Source of the DNA: Granulosicoccus sp045106855
GTDB taxonomy: Bacteria; Pseudomonadota; Gammaproteobacteria; Granulosicoccales; Granulosicoccaceae
Reading direction: 5' to 3'
Length of the DNA: 64,000 nucleotides
Assembly: GCA_045106855.1 (NCBI GenBank)
Contig: JBGCFI010000010.1
Coordinates: 46,762-110,761 of the forward strand
The stretch's first letter is position 1, and each line of letters starts with the position of its first letter. Made by a program: the position numbers and the translations under genes. Shown here in pieces: positions 46,144 to 54,970 of the stretch. Under the pieces are notes generated by a model. It was not told the DNA's origin. It saw only the letters and a list, made by a program, of their open reading frames with translations, and made no database searches.

Positions 46144-47042
46144 TGAGTAATAATGACGGTCATAGCACTAATAACAAGCATGCCGGGTTCAGTGAGAGCT
46201 GGCTGGCGCTACGCGAACCGGCAGACCACCGGGCTCGCAATCCGACATTAAACAATCAATTGACGGAGTGGTTCAGGCAACAGGAATCACATAACATTCT
46301 GGAACTGGGCGCCGGCACCGGATCCAACCTCAGGTATTTGATGCCTCAGCTGGGCCATGATCAACACTGGCTGCTACTTGACAACGATGCCGGGCTGTTT
46401 CACCGTCTACCCGATTTATTGCAATACTGGGCTTCAACTCACGATGCCCGATTCGACAATAGCAATGGCATATGCCGGATCGAACACGATAGCTTTAGTG
46501 CAACGATTGAACACAGGATTCTCGATCTGGCAAGCGAAGTCGAACACATTCCCATGGGTGATATCCAGTTGCTTACCGCATCAGCGCTTCTGGATCTGAC
46601 TTCCGCCAACTGGCTGCAAATAATTTCTACAAAAGTGTACAAGTGCAAGTGCGCGTGCCTGTTTGCCCTTAACTACAATGGGAAAATTCAATGGCATGCG
46701 GAGCTTGAAGCCGACAGCGTCGTTAGCTCACTGCTAAACCAGCATCAGCTGAATGAAAAAGGGTTCGGCCTGGCTTTAGGACCAGAGGCAGGTCATTTCT
46801 TTACCGCAGCTTTGCGAAACCTGGGCAGACAGGTAATAACAGGCGAAAGCGATTGGGTAATCAGGCCGCACGATAGGGAACTGCAGTTAGCTATCATAGA
46901 TGGCTGGTCGCCAAGTGCGGTGGAGCAAGACGAACATCAAGAGGAGCTTATTTCACAATGGCACCTTATGCGCAAGCAAGCGATCGAACAGGGGTTGTCG
47001 ACACTAACCGTTGGGCATATCGATGTACTTTCCATTCCATGA
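46143..47042 (+). CDS. SAM-dependent methyltransferase-like protein
   Basis: Class I methyltransferase-like protein of 299 residues. Motif I is ILELGAGTGSNLRYL (about residues 57-71); the usual acidic motif II region follows at LLLDND, and a motif near DIQLLTASALLDLTSANWL matches the post-I core. The N-terminal SWLALREPADHRARNP is unusual and, as I recall, conserved in relatives found beside this type of glycosyltransferase. The acceptor is unknown. Translation starts at the ATG 46143 inside the upstream stop (TGATG). It is the last gene of the plus-strand run before citrate synthase. Confidence 0.82.
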   Translation: MSNNDGHSTNNKHAGFSESWLALREPADHRARNPTLNNQLTEWFRQQESHNILELGAGTGSNLRYLMPQLGHDQHWLLLDNDAGLFHRLPDLLQYWASTHDARFDNSNGICRIEHDSFSATIEHRILDLASEVEHIPMGDIQLLTASALLDLTSANWLQIISTKVYKCKCACLFALNYNGKIQWHAELEADSVVSSLLNQHQLNEKGFGLALGPEAGHFFTAALRNLGRQVITGESDWVIRPHDRELQLAIIDGWSPSAVEQDEHQEELISQWHLMRKQAIEQGLSTLTVGHIDVLSIP

Positions 47043-47303
47043 AATCGATACATTAGCAAAAAAATACAAGCTTTACACATGATTGGAAAGGACATCTTTC
47101 CTCAGACTTTGGGGCGTAGCCTAGCCTTTGACAAGGTAGTTAGCCACCGTGCCTGAGCTATAGCCCCGACAATAAAACGTTCTGGTGTGCGATGCCAGAA
47201 AACAGTAATATCTCCAACGTTCATATTACATGACATAACACGTTAAGCGAGACAAGCTGCCACCCATGATGTACAACGGTTACGTCAAGAACGCTTTACG
47301 GAC

Positions 47304-47522
47304 ATGTCAATGATGCAAGACACTAAAAACGGTAGCAATGTAATCCGCTTGCTTGATGATCAATCACTGAAACAAGAAAAGAACTCGCTCATACAGGCTA
47401 GATCAATGAGGCTTATTGAAAAATCGAAACTTCTTGTCAAGCAAACCGCCATTGTGACTCACTCAAGTTCTGTCGTGCTGGAAACGGTGCATGTCGATGC
47501 AAATGCCTGTAAGCACCTTTAA
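47304..47522 (+). CDS. Possible small protein (72 aa)
   Basis: A weak candidate in a 575-nt gap between the methyltransferase gene and citrate synthase. The translation is Lys/Ser rich with no recognised domain, signal peptide or membrane segment (MSMMQDTKNGSNVIRLLDD). No convincing ribosome binding site is seen before the ATG. The remaining gap (47043-47303, 47523-47617) shows a TTGACA at 47128 without a matching -10 and nothing else I can name. Confidence 0.25.
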   Translation: MSMMQDTKNGSNVIRLLDDQSLKQEKNSLIQARSMRLIEKSKLLVKQTAIVTHSSSVVLETVHVDANACKHL

Positions 47523-47617
47523 AAGTCTGCCTTGACACACTGCCGGCCTAATTAACAGTCATCGTTAAACCAAGTATTGAAAGATAGATGGCGTGACACA
47601 AAAAACTACCATGTTTT

Positions 47618-48964
47618 TCACATGTGTGGGGTTGAACCCAAGCGCTCTGGAAGAATGTCATCCTCGTTTGAAGAACTCCAGCCTCGCTGATCTCTAGGCA
47701 CATAGTCGTTCAATGTTGGCCCGGTATACACTTGGCGCGGTCGTCCAATGCGTGCACCCTCTTGCTGCTGTTCGCGCCAGTGAGCGATCCAGCCAGGCAT
47801 ACGCCCCATGGCGAATATCACGGTAAACATATTCGTGGGAATACCCAACGCCCGTAGGATAATACCACTGTAGAAATCCACATTTGGATACAACCTGCGC
47901 TCAACGAAGTAGGAGTCACTTAATGCAATGTCTTCAAGACGCTGACCAATCTCAAGCAGGGGATCATTGATATTCAGGTGAGCAAGTAGTTTTTCCGCAA
48001 CGCGTTGCAGCATTTGCGCGCGCGGATCAAAATTTTTGTAGACACGGTGACCAAAACCCATCAGGCGAATGCCACTATTCTTGTCTTTAGCAAGCCTAAC
48101 GTACTCTTCTACCGACAAATCCCCCTGATGAATTTGCTCAAGCATATCCAGTACTGCCACATTGGCACCACCATGTAGCGGTCCCCACAGAGCGCAGACA
48201 CCAGCAGCACAGGAAGCAAATAAATTGGCTCCACTACTACCCACGAGACGAACAGTCGAGGTACTGCAGTTTTGCTCGTGGTCAGCGTGCAGGATAAGCA
48301 CAAGATTAAATGCCAGACGCACAAGTTCGTCTGTTTCGTAAGGCGCGTGGGGATCCGAAAACATCATATGAGTGAAATTAGCTACATACAGCAAATCCGG
48401 ATTGGGATAGTTATAGGGCTTGCCGATAGAATTGCGATGAGCAAAGGCGGCAATCGTTCGTATCTTACTGATCAACCTTGCGGCGGCAGTGATAAATTTA
48501 TCATCGTCGTCCATTTCTATCATGTCCGGATGAAAGCATGACAAGGCATTGATCATTGCCGATAAGATTGCCATCGGCGGAGCCTGAGTAGGGAAACCCT
48601 GGAAATGGTGCTTCATCTTTTCGTTCAGCATTGCATGACGCGTCAAGCGCTCACTGAAATCAGAATATTCTGAAACGGTGGGCAGAGTTCCAAAAATCAG
48701 AAGCCAGCAAACCTCGATAAAGTTGGGGCTGGTTTCAAACTGCTCGATTGGGATTCCTCGATAACGCAGAATGCCTGCATCGCCATCTATATACGTTATT
48801 GCGCTCTTACAACTACCCGTATTGCCGTAGCCGGGATCGAGAGTAATATACCCGGTAGCATCGCGAAGCTTACCAATATCAATTGCCTTTTCGGCTTCAC
48901 TGCCAACAACAACAGGTAACTCGATCGATTGGCCATCCAGTGTGAGGGGAACGCTCTGTGTCAT
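47618..48964 (-). CDS. gltA: Citrate synthase
   Basis: Condenses acetyl-CoA with oxaloacetate to open the TCA cycle. The 448-residue protein is of the Gram-negative hexameric type: N-terminal domain with FDPGYGNTGSCKSAITYIDGD-like segment, then LHADHEQNCSTSTVR, GPLHGGANVAVLDML carrying the first catalytic His, GFGHRVYKNFDPRA the second, and the Asp in PNVDFYSGIILRAL. The C-terminal RMPGWIAHWREQ and RPRQVYTGP are typical. It lies inverted inside the 41.9-55.0 kb cluster, so it is likely a housekeeping gene and not part of the pathway. Confidence 0.97.
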   Translation of the reverse strand: MTQSVPLTLDGQSIELPVVVGSEAEKAIDIGKLRDATGYITLDPGYGNTGSCKSAITYIDGDAGILRYRGIPIEQFETSPNFIEVCWLLIFGTLPTVSEYSDFSERLTRHAMLNEKMKHHFQGFPTQAPPMAILSAMINALSCFHPDMIEMDDDDKFITAAARLISKIRTIAAFAHRNSIGKPYNYPNPDLLYVANFTHMMFSDPHAPYETDELVRLAFNLVLILHADHEQNCSTSTVRLVGSSGANLFASCAAGVCALWGPLHGGANVAVLDMLEQIHQGDLSVEEYVRLAKDKNSGIRLMGFGHRVYKNFDPRAQMLQRVAEKLLAHLNINDPLLEIGQRLEDIALSDSYFVERRLYPNVDFYSGIILRALGIPTNMFTVIFAMGRMPGWIAHWREQQQEGARIGRPRQVYTGPTLNDYVPRDQRGWSSSNEDDILPERLGSTPHM

Positions 48965-49193
48965 GATCAGATAAATTCTCGGTTAGATAGTTTCAATTGC
49001 CTGCATAGACTGCGTTCACAAAATCAATATATTAGCGCAGCTTGCATTGTTATACATACATCATCCACAGTCTGGATTGTGCGGTCAATGATGAAAAGCC
49101 ATGAATTTTAAAGCGAGAGGCTATTGGTTCCATACACGAACCCGTGAGGAATCTGCGCGCATCACACGCGCTGCGAGAAATCCGGATAACTGC

Positions 49194-50060
49194 CTAAAAC
49201 AATCGCTCAAAGGAAAATCTTAAACCGGACTCATTCAATTGCGAACTGTCAGAAGTATCATTACTCACAACAGACTTTAAAGAATCATTTTTCATCATAC
49301 TGACATCAAAGTCCCAAAGTACATCTTCTCCCATACGATAAACCGTATGTGGTGGACGATAAGCATTCAGCATTTTCGTAACTCCTGTTAATTGCAATGC
49401 CGGCGTACCTGCCCCCACCAGTAAAGGCGCCACTGCTACTTGCAACCTATCCAGAACACGCTCTTCAAAAAATCTGCTGACCGTATTTCCGCCGCCTTCC
49501 ACGAACAGCCGTTGAAGGCCAAGACGATTTAGCAGTGCAACGAGATTTTTTACGGCCAGTTCATCATCGGAGTCTGGCACGATGCACCTTTGCACCTGCC
49601 TGACAGTGTTACCGGCGTTATCTGCTACCAGCGGTCCAAATTGTGTCTGCCTGCCAGAAAGATCTGCAGAAGATTGATGGATGAGAATGGTACGAGCCTG
49701 CCCATCATCGAAAACCCGCAGAGGTTGATGCAGCCTGGCACTGGGATCAATGATGACACGTACCGGATTAGTACCTGACACGGCACGGGTAGTGAGCTGT
49801 GGGTTATCAGCGATAATTGTTCTGGAGCCCACGATGACAGCATCACACATTGCACGCAAACAGTGGAGATGCTTCCGGTTCACCTCACCCGTTACGTAGA
49901 AGGAATCGCCGTCGCTTGTTGCAATTCTTGCATCAATACTTTGCCCAAGATGAGCAGTAATAAGACAGGTATCAGAACGATTGCCCAATGCCGGCAGATA
50001 AAGATCAAATGTTGAGTGAAAAATCGAAGGTAGTTCTGGTTTACGACACCAGTTGCCCAT
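49194..50060 (-). CDS. RibD C-terminal-type reductase
   Basis: Pyrimidine-reductase-like protein of the RibD_C/dihydrofolate reductase fold. In riboflavin synthesis the related domain reduces the ring-opened pyrimidine with NADPH. Marks: LITAHLGQSIDARIATSDG, CDAVIVGSRTIIADNPQLTTR, VRVIIDPSARL, LFVEGGGNTVSRFFEERVLD and VAPLLVGAGTPAL. There is no N-terminal deaminase domain. The ATG at 50060 is the first standard start, giving 288 residues, but the frame stays open and protein-like upstream to 50249 without ATG, GTG or TTG. The true N-terminus may be longer. It is divergent from ribA. Confidence 0.82.
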   Translation of the reverse strand: MGNWCRKPELPSIFHSTFDLYLPALGNRSDTCLITAHLGQSIDARIATSDGDSFYVTGEVNRKHLHCLRAMCDAVIVGSRTIIADNPQLTTRAVSGTNPVRVIIDPSARLHQPLRVFDDGQARTILIHQSSADLSGRQTQFGPLVADNAGNTVRQVQRCIVPDSDDELAVKNLVALLNRLGLQRLFVEGGGNTVSRFFEERVLDRLQVAVAPLLVGAGTPALQLTGVTKMLNAYRPPHTVYRMGEDVLWDFDVSMMKNDSLKSVVSNDTSDSSQLNESGLRFSFERLF

Positions 50061-50249
50061 ATTATCGAGCCACAGACAGGTTGTTTGATCCAGGCTGTCG
50101 GAGCGAACTACTTTGCCATTGACGCTGTCATAGCCTAAGAAGTGTGTTTTCGAATCAACTCGGGTGACGATATCACGGGCATTAAGCAGGAACTGCCATG
50201 CCAGAGTTTCTGCGACTGAGTGTGATAAGTTTTCGATTTGTCTGACACC
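50061..50249 (-). other. Coding-like extension of the RibD-type frame without a start codon
   Basis: The RibD-type frame continues upstream for 63 codons to a TAA at 50250-50252. The translated text includes HSVAETLAWQFLLNARDIV and looks like the N-terminus of related proteins (a Trp-x2-LL start is common there, from memory). No ATG, GTG or TTG is in frame. A GTG at 50248 is in the other frame; one extra base in the AAA run would join it as MSDK-IENLSH. Indel, start-codon oddity or translational frameshift are all possible. Confidence 0.5.
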
Positions 50250-50476
50250 TTATTCGATCTATGACCGCGGACCCGAGCTCATTAGTGTGCCATGTTCCGC
50301 AACACACTATCCACTTGAACTACAACTGTTTGTCAACCGGACTAGTAGGCAATGTACCTCTAGACAGAAACATAAGAACCAAAATAGCATAGAGCCCCGT
50401 ATACAACGCACGTTGCACTATTTTTTTACTTGTATCAGAAATCAGGTTCCGACCAACAGTTCTCTACTGATCTAAT

Positions 50477-51658
50477 ATGGACATACCAGGCGAATCAACC
50501 ACATCCCATGCGTACATTGACACCGAACGCTGCATTGCCGAATTGCAACGTGGCAGGGCTATAGCGCTGACTGCCAGCGATGCAGGCGCCTCAGATACTG
50601 TCGAAAAACATCGTATTGTTCAGTTGGTCGAGAACATGAGCGAGCCTGATCTGGCTACCCTTATTGCTGAGCACACCTGCCAATTGATCCTGTCACGGCC
50701 ACGAGCCCTGGCGCTAGGGCTTATGGTTGACAGCAACGCAGTCTGCTTCGAATTAAATTCTCAAACCTCCGCCACCATGGTGCGTAGTTGGGCGGGGCTC
50801 ACCCCCGCGTCGGCTGAACCGGGCCATGTCCAGACAAGCTCTCGGCCAGAGGGCAGCGGGCAATCCCGCGATACCGTCGGATCAACGCTTGAACAACGAG
50901 CCCCGGGAACAATACCGTATGCCAAAGCTGCGCTCAATATGGCTAGATATGCGCATGCCTTGCCAGCATTCATCATGCATGAACCCAGATCAATACCCGC
51001 TAATATGCTCAGCGTCAGTGTACAAAGTGCTCTTGAGTTCAGTGATCGGAGTGGTGAACTCATCAAACTGAGCACAGCGGGCGTTCCACTGGCAGCCGCA
51101 AAAAATGTACAACTGACCGTATTTCGCGAGCGACATGGTTTCGCTGAGCATGTGGCCATCACCGTTGGGCAACCGGATTTCTCCAAAACCGTGACCGTAC
51201 GGATTCACTCTTCCTGCTTTACCGGTGATATTCTCGGCAGTATGAAGTGTGATTGTGGCGAGCAACTTGATCGTGCAATCAGCAAGATGGCAGAAGGCGA
51301 CGGTGGCGTTGTCCTGTACTTATCACAAGAGGGCCGTGGAATTGGTCTTGCCAACAAGCTGCTGGCGTACCAGCTGCAGGACCAGGGCCTTGATACTATC
51401 GAAGCCAACCAGCATTTGGGCTTTGATGCTGACCAGCGTTGTTATCAGGCTGCGCTCTATATACTTCAACAGCTCGGGATTAACTCTGTACGGTTGATGA
51501 CAAACAACCCGTTGAAAATAGACGCATTACGGCAACAGGGTGTGCATGTTGAAGAACGCCTCCCCTCTCCCGCTACAGAAAATGTACACAATGCACGCTA
51601 TCTTCAAACAAAGCGTGAGCGTGCCGGTCATTTGACCAGCTGTGATAATGCCGGGTGA
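50477..51658 (+). CDS. ribA: GTP cyclohydrolase II (RibA type) with N-terminal extension
   Basis: Opens the GTP imidazole ring to give the pyrimidine that begins riboflavin synthesis. The C-terminal catalytic half (about residues 190-380) has HSSCFTGDILGSMKCDCGEQL with zinc cysteines 247, 258 and 260, and VLYLSQEGRGIGLANKLLAYQ with the catalytic Arg/Tyr region. The N-terminal 180 residues resemble the DHBP-synthase-like half of alphaproteobacterial RibA proteins but lack obvious catalytic acidic residues. At 393 residues it is longer than plain RibA (about 200). It is paired divergently with a RibD-type reductase and overlaps the next gene by 4 nt. Confidence 0.9.
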   Translation: MDIPGESTTSHAYIDTERCIAELQRGRAIALTASDAGASDTVEKHRIVQLVENMSEPDLATLIAEHTCQLILSRPRALALGLMVDSNAVCFELNSQTSATMVRSWAGLTPASAEPGHVQTSSRPEGSGQSRDTVGSTLEQRAPGTIPYAKAALNMARYAHALPAFIMHEPRSIPANMLSVSVQSALEFSDRSGELIKLSTAGVPLAAAKNVQLTVFRERHGFAEHVAITVGQPDFSKTVTVRIHSSCFTGDILGSMKCDCGEQLDRAISKMAEGDGGVVLYLSQEGRGIGLANKLLAYQLQDQGLDTIEANQHLGFDADQRCYQAALYILQQLGINSVRLMTNNPLKIDALRQQGVHVEERLPSPATENVHNARYLQTKRERAGHLTSCDNAG

Positions 51659-52488
51659 ACAGACGATCAAGCACAATAACCGAGGTTCCAGCAATCTCAA
51701 TGGCAAAACCGGCCAGCGCTTATGCAAGACACACTGCTGCGGGTTCTGACACCTTCACCACACCAGTAGGAACGGCGATCACGCTGGTGTTGATCAGTTT
51801 TTTTATCCTCGTGATACTGCTTACTCTGTCCATATACCTGACGCCCTTCGGTATTAGCAGCGCGCTTACGTCGCTTTTCCTCTGGTCGATCATTGCCATT
51901 CTCGTATGGAGCAATCGCCGGCATCACCTCTTCGCAAATTTTGGCAGTGCCAATGTAGTCACTTCGACAAGAGCCGCCATAACGGCCTTAATGGCAGGGT
52001 TTATACCCATAGCCGCACAGATACCCTCGGACGCCTGGCTCTGGACCATTGCGCTTGTGGCAACAATTACGCTGTGCCTGGATGGACTGGACGGCTATCT
52101 GGCAAGAAAGAGTAATCTGTGTTCTGAGTTTGGCTCACGGTTCGATATGGAAATCGATGCTTTACTGGCCCTGGTCATTACGCTATTCATCTGGCAAACA
52201 GAAAAAGTGGGCATCTGGATTCTTGCACTGGGACTAATGCGCTACCTTTTCCTCGGGGCTGCCATTTGGCTTGATTTCCTGAAAGCCCCGTTGTATCCCT
52301 CAATGCGTCGCAAAACACTGTGTGTCGTGCAAGTTGGTGCCTTGTGCCTGATGTTGTGCCCGTTGTTGTCTGCTTCCCAACTAACGATTGTTGGCGCGAT
52401 AGCCCTCGCAGGTCTCACCGCTTCATTTGCGATCGATGTGCTCTGGCTTTCTCGTCAGCACACGATCGGGTCGAATAGACATAAATAA
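51655..52488 (+). CDS. CDP-alcohol phosphatidyltransferase family protein
   Basis: Integral membrane enzyme of 277 residues that joins a CDP-linked alcohol to a second alcohol. The signature DGLDGYLARKSNLCSEFG...D...D is complete: Asp143, Asp146, Gly147, Ala150, Arg151, Gly160, Asp164 and Asp168. Six helices are visible from residue 40. Starts with GTG at 51655 overlapping ribA by 4 nt (an ATG at 51700 is an alternative). Substrates cannot be read from sequence. Its 3' end overlaps the end of the flippase-like gene by 66 nt on the other strand. Confidence 0.9.
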   Translation: MNRRSSTITEVPAISMAKPASAYARHTAAGSDTFTTPVGTAITLVLISFFILVILLTLSIYLTPFGISSALTSLFLWSIIAILVWSNRRHHLFANFGSANVVTSTRAAITALMAGFIPIAAQIPSDAWLWTIALVATITLCLDGLDGYLARKSNLCSEFGSRFDMEIDALLALVITLFIWQTEKVGIWILALGLMRYLFLGAAIWLDFLKAPLYPSMRRKTLCVVQVGALCLMLCPLLSASQLTIVGAIALAGLTASFAIDVLWLSRQHTIGSNRHK

Positions 52489-53418
52489 CAAACCGGGCAA
52501 ACAGGCGATTAAAGAAACCAATGCATACACCACACTGGTAGCAATCCCGGCTTCTGAACTCAAACCTGCCAGCGGCCACAATACGGCGGCGGAGGCCTCC
52601 CTGATACCCCAGCCTCCTATCGACAAAGGAATGACCATACTCAACAACACAAGGGGGACGATAGTTACCATTGCTGTTAACGGCAACGGTACTTGCACGG
52701 CATAAGAACTCAACAGAAACACCAGTACGTAAGTCAGTACGATCGCCAGACTAAGAACGCTTTGCACTATCCATTGTCTATCTGCCAACCAGGCGCAGTA
52801 CAGCGCAGGACCAAAGTTGACCACAAAACGAGTCATCCAGTCTGGAGCAAACCGGATTATCAATATTATGGACAATACGACGAGCAGTATTAACACAAGA
52901 GCCACACCGAGCACTCGTCCGCCAAATTCCGGCACGCCTCCCTGCATTATCACAGGCCAGGCCATCCACCCGACAATGCTCACCACCAGAAGCGCTATCT
53001 GCCCTGCCAGCCTTTCAATCATTACGCTGTGAACAGAGATATCAAGGGCACGAGGTTGCCGGTTTCTATACACTCTGGCAGCATCCCCAGTGATCCCTCC
53101 TGGCAAGCTCAGGTTAGCAAAAGTGGCAAGATAGTATTCGGAGATAGCCCGTCTCGCCGTCAACGGCTGACCCAGACGATTAGCAGTGATTTTCCATCGC
53201 ACGGCAGACAGAACCACCTGAAATTGCACGAGTATGCATGCCGGAACCAGCCAGCGCCAGTCGGTCTGCTTCAACTGATTTACCGCTTCAGTAATATCGA
53301 CAAACCACGCTACCAGAAACAACAAGCCGGCTGCCGCAAAAATTCTGAGGATTCTGACAACCGTGGGTGAGAGCGCATCGAAAAACCTGAACAACGGGTT
53401 ACGGCTTGCCATCGCCAT
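52423..53418 (-). CDS. Flippase-like membrane protein (lysylphosphatidylglycerol synthase TM region family)
   Basis: A 331-residue polytopic protein of the UPF0104/AglD-like family, related to the membrane half of MprF, which moves lipids across the membrane. Eight or so helices, with SEYYLATFANLSLPGGITGDAARVYR and MIERLAGQIALLVVS, and VIPLSIGGWGIREASAAVLW near the C-terminus, are diagnostic. No catalytic synthetase domain is attached. Both ends overlap neighbours on the opposite strand: 66 nt with the CDP-alcohol transferase end and about 56 nt with the sulfatase-like gene start. An ATG at 53412 is an alternative start. Confidence 0.88.
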   Translation of the reverse strand: MAMASRNPLFRFFDALSPTVVRILRIFAAAGLLFLVAWFVDITEAVNQLKQTDWRWLVPACILVQFQVVLSAVRWKITANRLGQPLTARRAISEYYLATFANLSLPGGITGDAARVYRNRQPRALDISVHSVMIERLAGQIALLVVSIVGWMAWPVIMQGGVPEFGGRVLGVALVLILLVVLSIILIIRFAPDWMTRFVVNFGPALYCAWLADRQWIVQSVLSLAIVLTYVLVFLLSSYAVQVPLPLTAMVTIVPLVLLSMVIPLSIGGWGIREASAAVLWPLAGLSSEAGIATSVVYALVSLIACLPGLLFMSIRPDRVLTRKPEHIDRK

Positions 53419-54967
53419 TCTCGTGATATTGCTTGTTCTGTTGTTTCCGGGTCATCCCAAACAGTTTACCTTGAACGTCTTGTGGCAATTGCCCCTGGAA
53501 CTACCCATTGTCGTATTAATTCTTCTGATCGTGCCTGCAACTGCGCGCAAACCAGTCAGCGCACTGCTCGCTCTGACAGCATGGTTTCTCATGCTCCTGA
53601 GACTGGCAGATATCGGTTCATACCTGGCATTTAACCGTCGATTCAATCCCTTGCTGGAGCTGCATCTGTTAAGCGACGGTTGGAACCTGGCCTCGACATC
53701 GACGGGGCCACTGCAAGCCCTGGGCATAGTGGGAATCGTCCTGTTACTGCTGATCGTCACTGTATGGTTCCTCTATCGATGCCTGCTGCACATTGCGAAT
53801 ACGCCGGTTACCGCTCGATCATATGTCGTTACGCTGGCAATCGTAACCTCCGTACTGATTACCGCAGGGCTTTACGCTGAACATCGATTTGATTACGACG
53901 GTCCGGCGCAGGCTGAGATAGTTCCGGAATTTTCTCAACGAATAACCAGAGTCAAAAACTCCATTGCGGATCAGCGCACTTTCGTTACAGAGCTGCAGTC
54001 AGACACGGTTCTCGACAACGGCAAACCTGAATTTGCGGCGCTGGACGGCATGGATATTATCGTTGTATTCGTCGAGTCGTATGGTCGCGATTTTCTTGAG
54101 GCTGAGCGTTTTTCCGATATGGCCCGGCAGAGACTGAACAACGTTCAGGATAGGCTGGACAAAAACTCGATGTTATCCAAAAGCGGATGGCTGACATCAC
54201 CTATCCGTGGTGGTCGAAGCTGGCTTGCACACACCAGCTTCCAGTCTGGATTGAAAATCGATAATCAGGCACGTTTTGATCGTCTGGTAACCACACAACG
54301 ACCATCATTGACCGCACTGTTCGGAAGCGCTGGCTGGAACACAGTCGGTGTCATGCCGGCGATACAGTTTGCATGGCCAGAGGGCACATGGTACGACTAC
54401 CAGCAACTATGGGTAGCAGATGATATGCAGTACAACGGGGAACGCTTCGGATACGCCACCATGCCTGATCAATACACTATGTCGTATTTTCAGCACCAGA
54501 TTCGTGAAAAATCAGATGCGCCGGTCATGGCGACGATTGCGCTGGTGACAACACATGCTCCATGGACCCCGTTGCCAGAAAAACTGGATTGGAACGCTAT
54601 TGGCGATGGCAGTATTTTTGATGGTAGTCGTCGATTTGGAGAGCCCGTCAGCTGGAAATTTCGCTCCAAAGTACAAGACATGTACGCTCAATCATTCGAC
54701 TACACGCTGGATATTCTGGGAGAGTATGCCGCTCGCTATGGAGATGACGCGCTTATCGTTATCCTGGGGGATCACCAGCCGGCACCTATTATCAATGGCT
54801 GGGGTGCAAGCGGCGATGTGCCGGTTCATGTGATCAGCAACAACGCAGATGTTATGCAGAAACTATCTGGCGGGTACTGGGTTGACGGCATGTTGCCTTC
54901 ACCCACATCAGAGAGTCAACTGATGTGGGACATGCGAAATTTTTTATCTACCGTGTTTGAGCACTGA
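53363..54967 (+). CDS. LTA-synthase-like sulfatase / phosphoglycerol transferase
   Basis: Membrane protein of 534 residues with several N-terminal helices (about residues 13-180) and a periplasmic alkaline-phosphatase-fold domain. The metal and nucleophile region is IIVVFVESYGRDFL, then RGGRSWLAHTSFQSG for the Ser/Thr nucleophile zone, TTHAPWTPL and LIVILGDHQPAPI. This resembles LtaS/OpgB-type transferases that pass phosphoglycerol or related groups to envelope glycans. Starts with GTG at 53363, overlapping the divergent flippase start. Its position next to a CDP-alcohol transferase suggests that they use or make the same lipid or head group; this is inference. Confidence 0.85.
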   Translation: MGESASKNLNNGLRLAIAILVILLVLLFPGHPKQFTLNVLWQLPLELPIVVLILLIVPATARKPVSALLALTAWFLMLLRLADIGSYLAFNRRFNPLLELHLLSDGWNLASTSTGPLQALGIVGIVLLLLIVTVWFLYRCLLHIANTPVTARSYVVTLAIVTSVLITAGLYAEHRFDYDGPAQAEIVPEFSQRITRVKNSIADQRTFVTELQSDTVLDNGKPEFAALDGMDIIVVFVESYGRDFLEAERFSDMARQRLNNVQDRLDKNSMLSKSGWLTSPIRGGRSWLAHTSFQSGLKIDNQARFDRLVTTQRPSLTALFGSAGWNTVGVMPAIQFAWPEGTWYDYQQLWVADDMQYNGERFGYATMPDQYTMSYFQHQIREKSDAPVMATIALVTTHAPWTPLPEKLDWNAIGDGSIFDGSRRFGEPVSWKFRSKVQDMYAQSFDYTLDILGEYAARYGDDALIVILGDHQPAPIINGWGASGDVPVHVISNNADVMQKLSGGYWVDGMLPSPTSESQLMWDMRNFLSTVFEH

Positions 54968-54970
54968 ATG

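Noticed and set aside
50250..50476. FMN riboswitch upstream of ribA
   Set aside because: I looked for the RFN conserved segments between the two divergent genes and found none.
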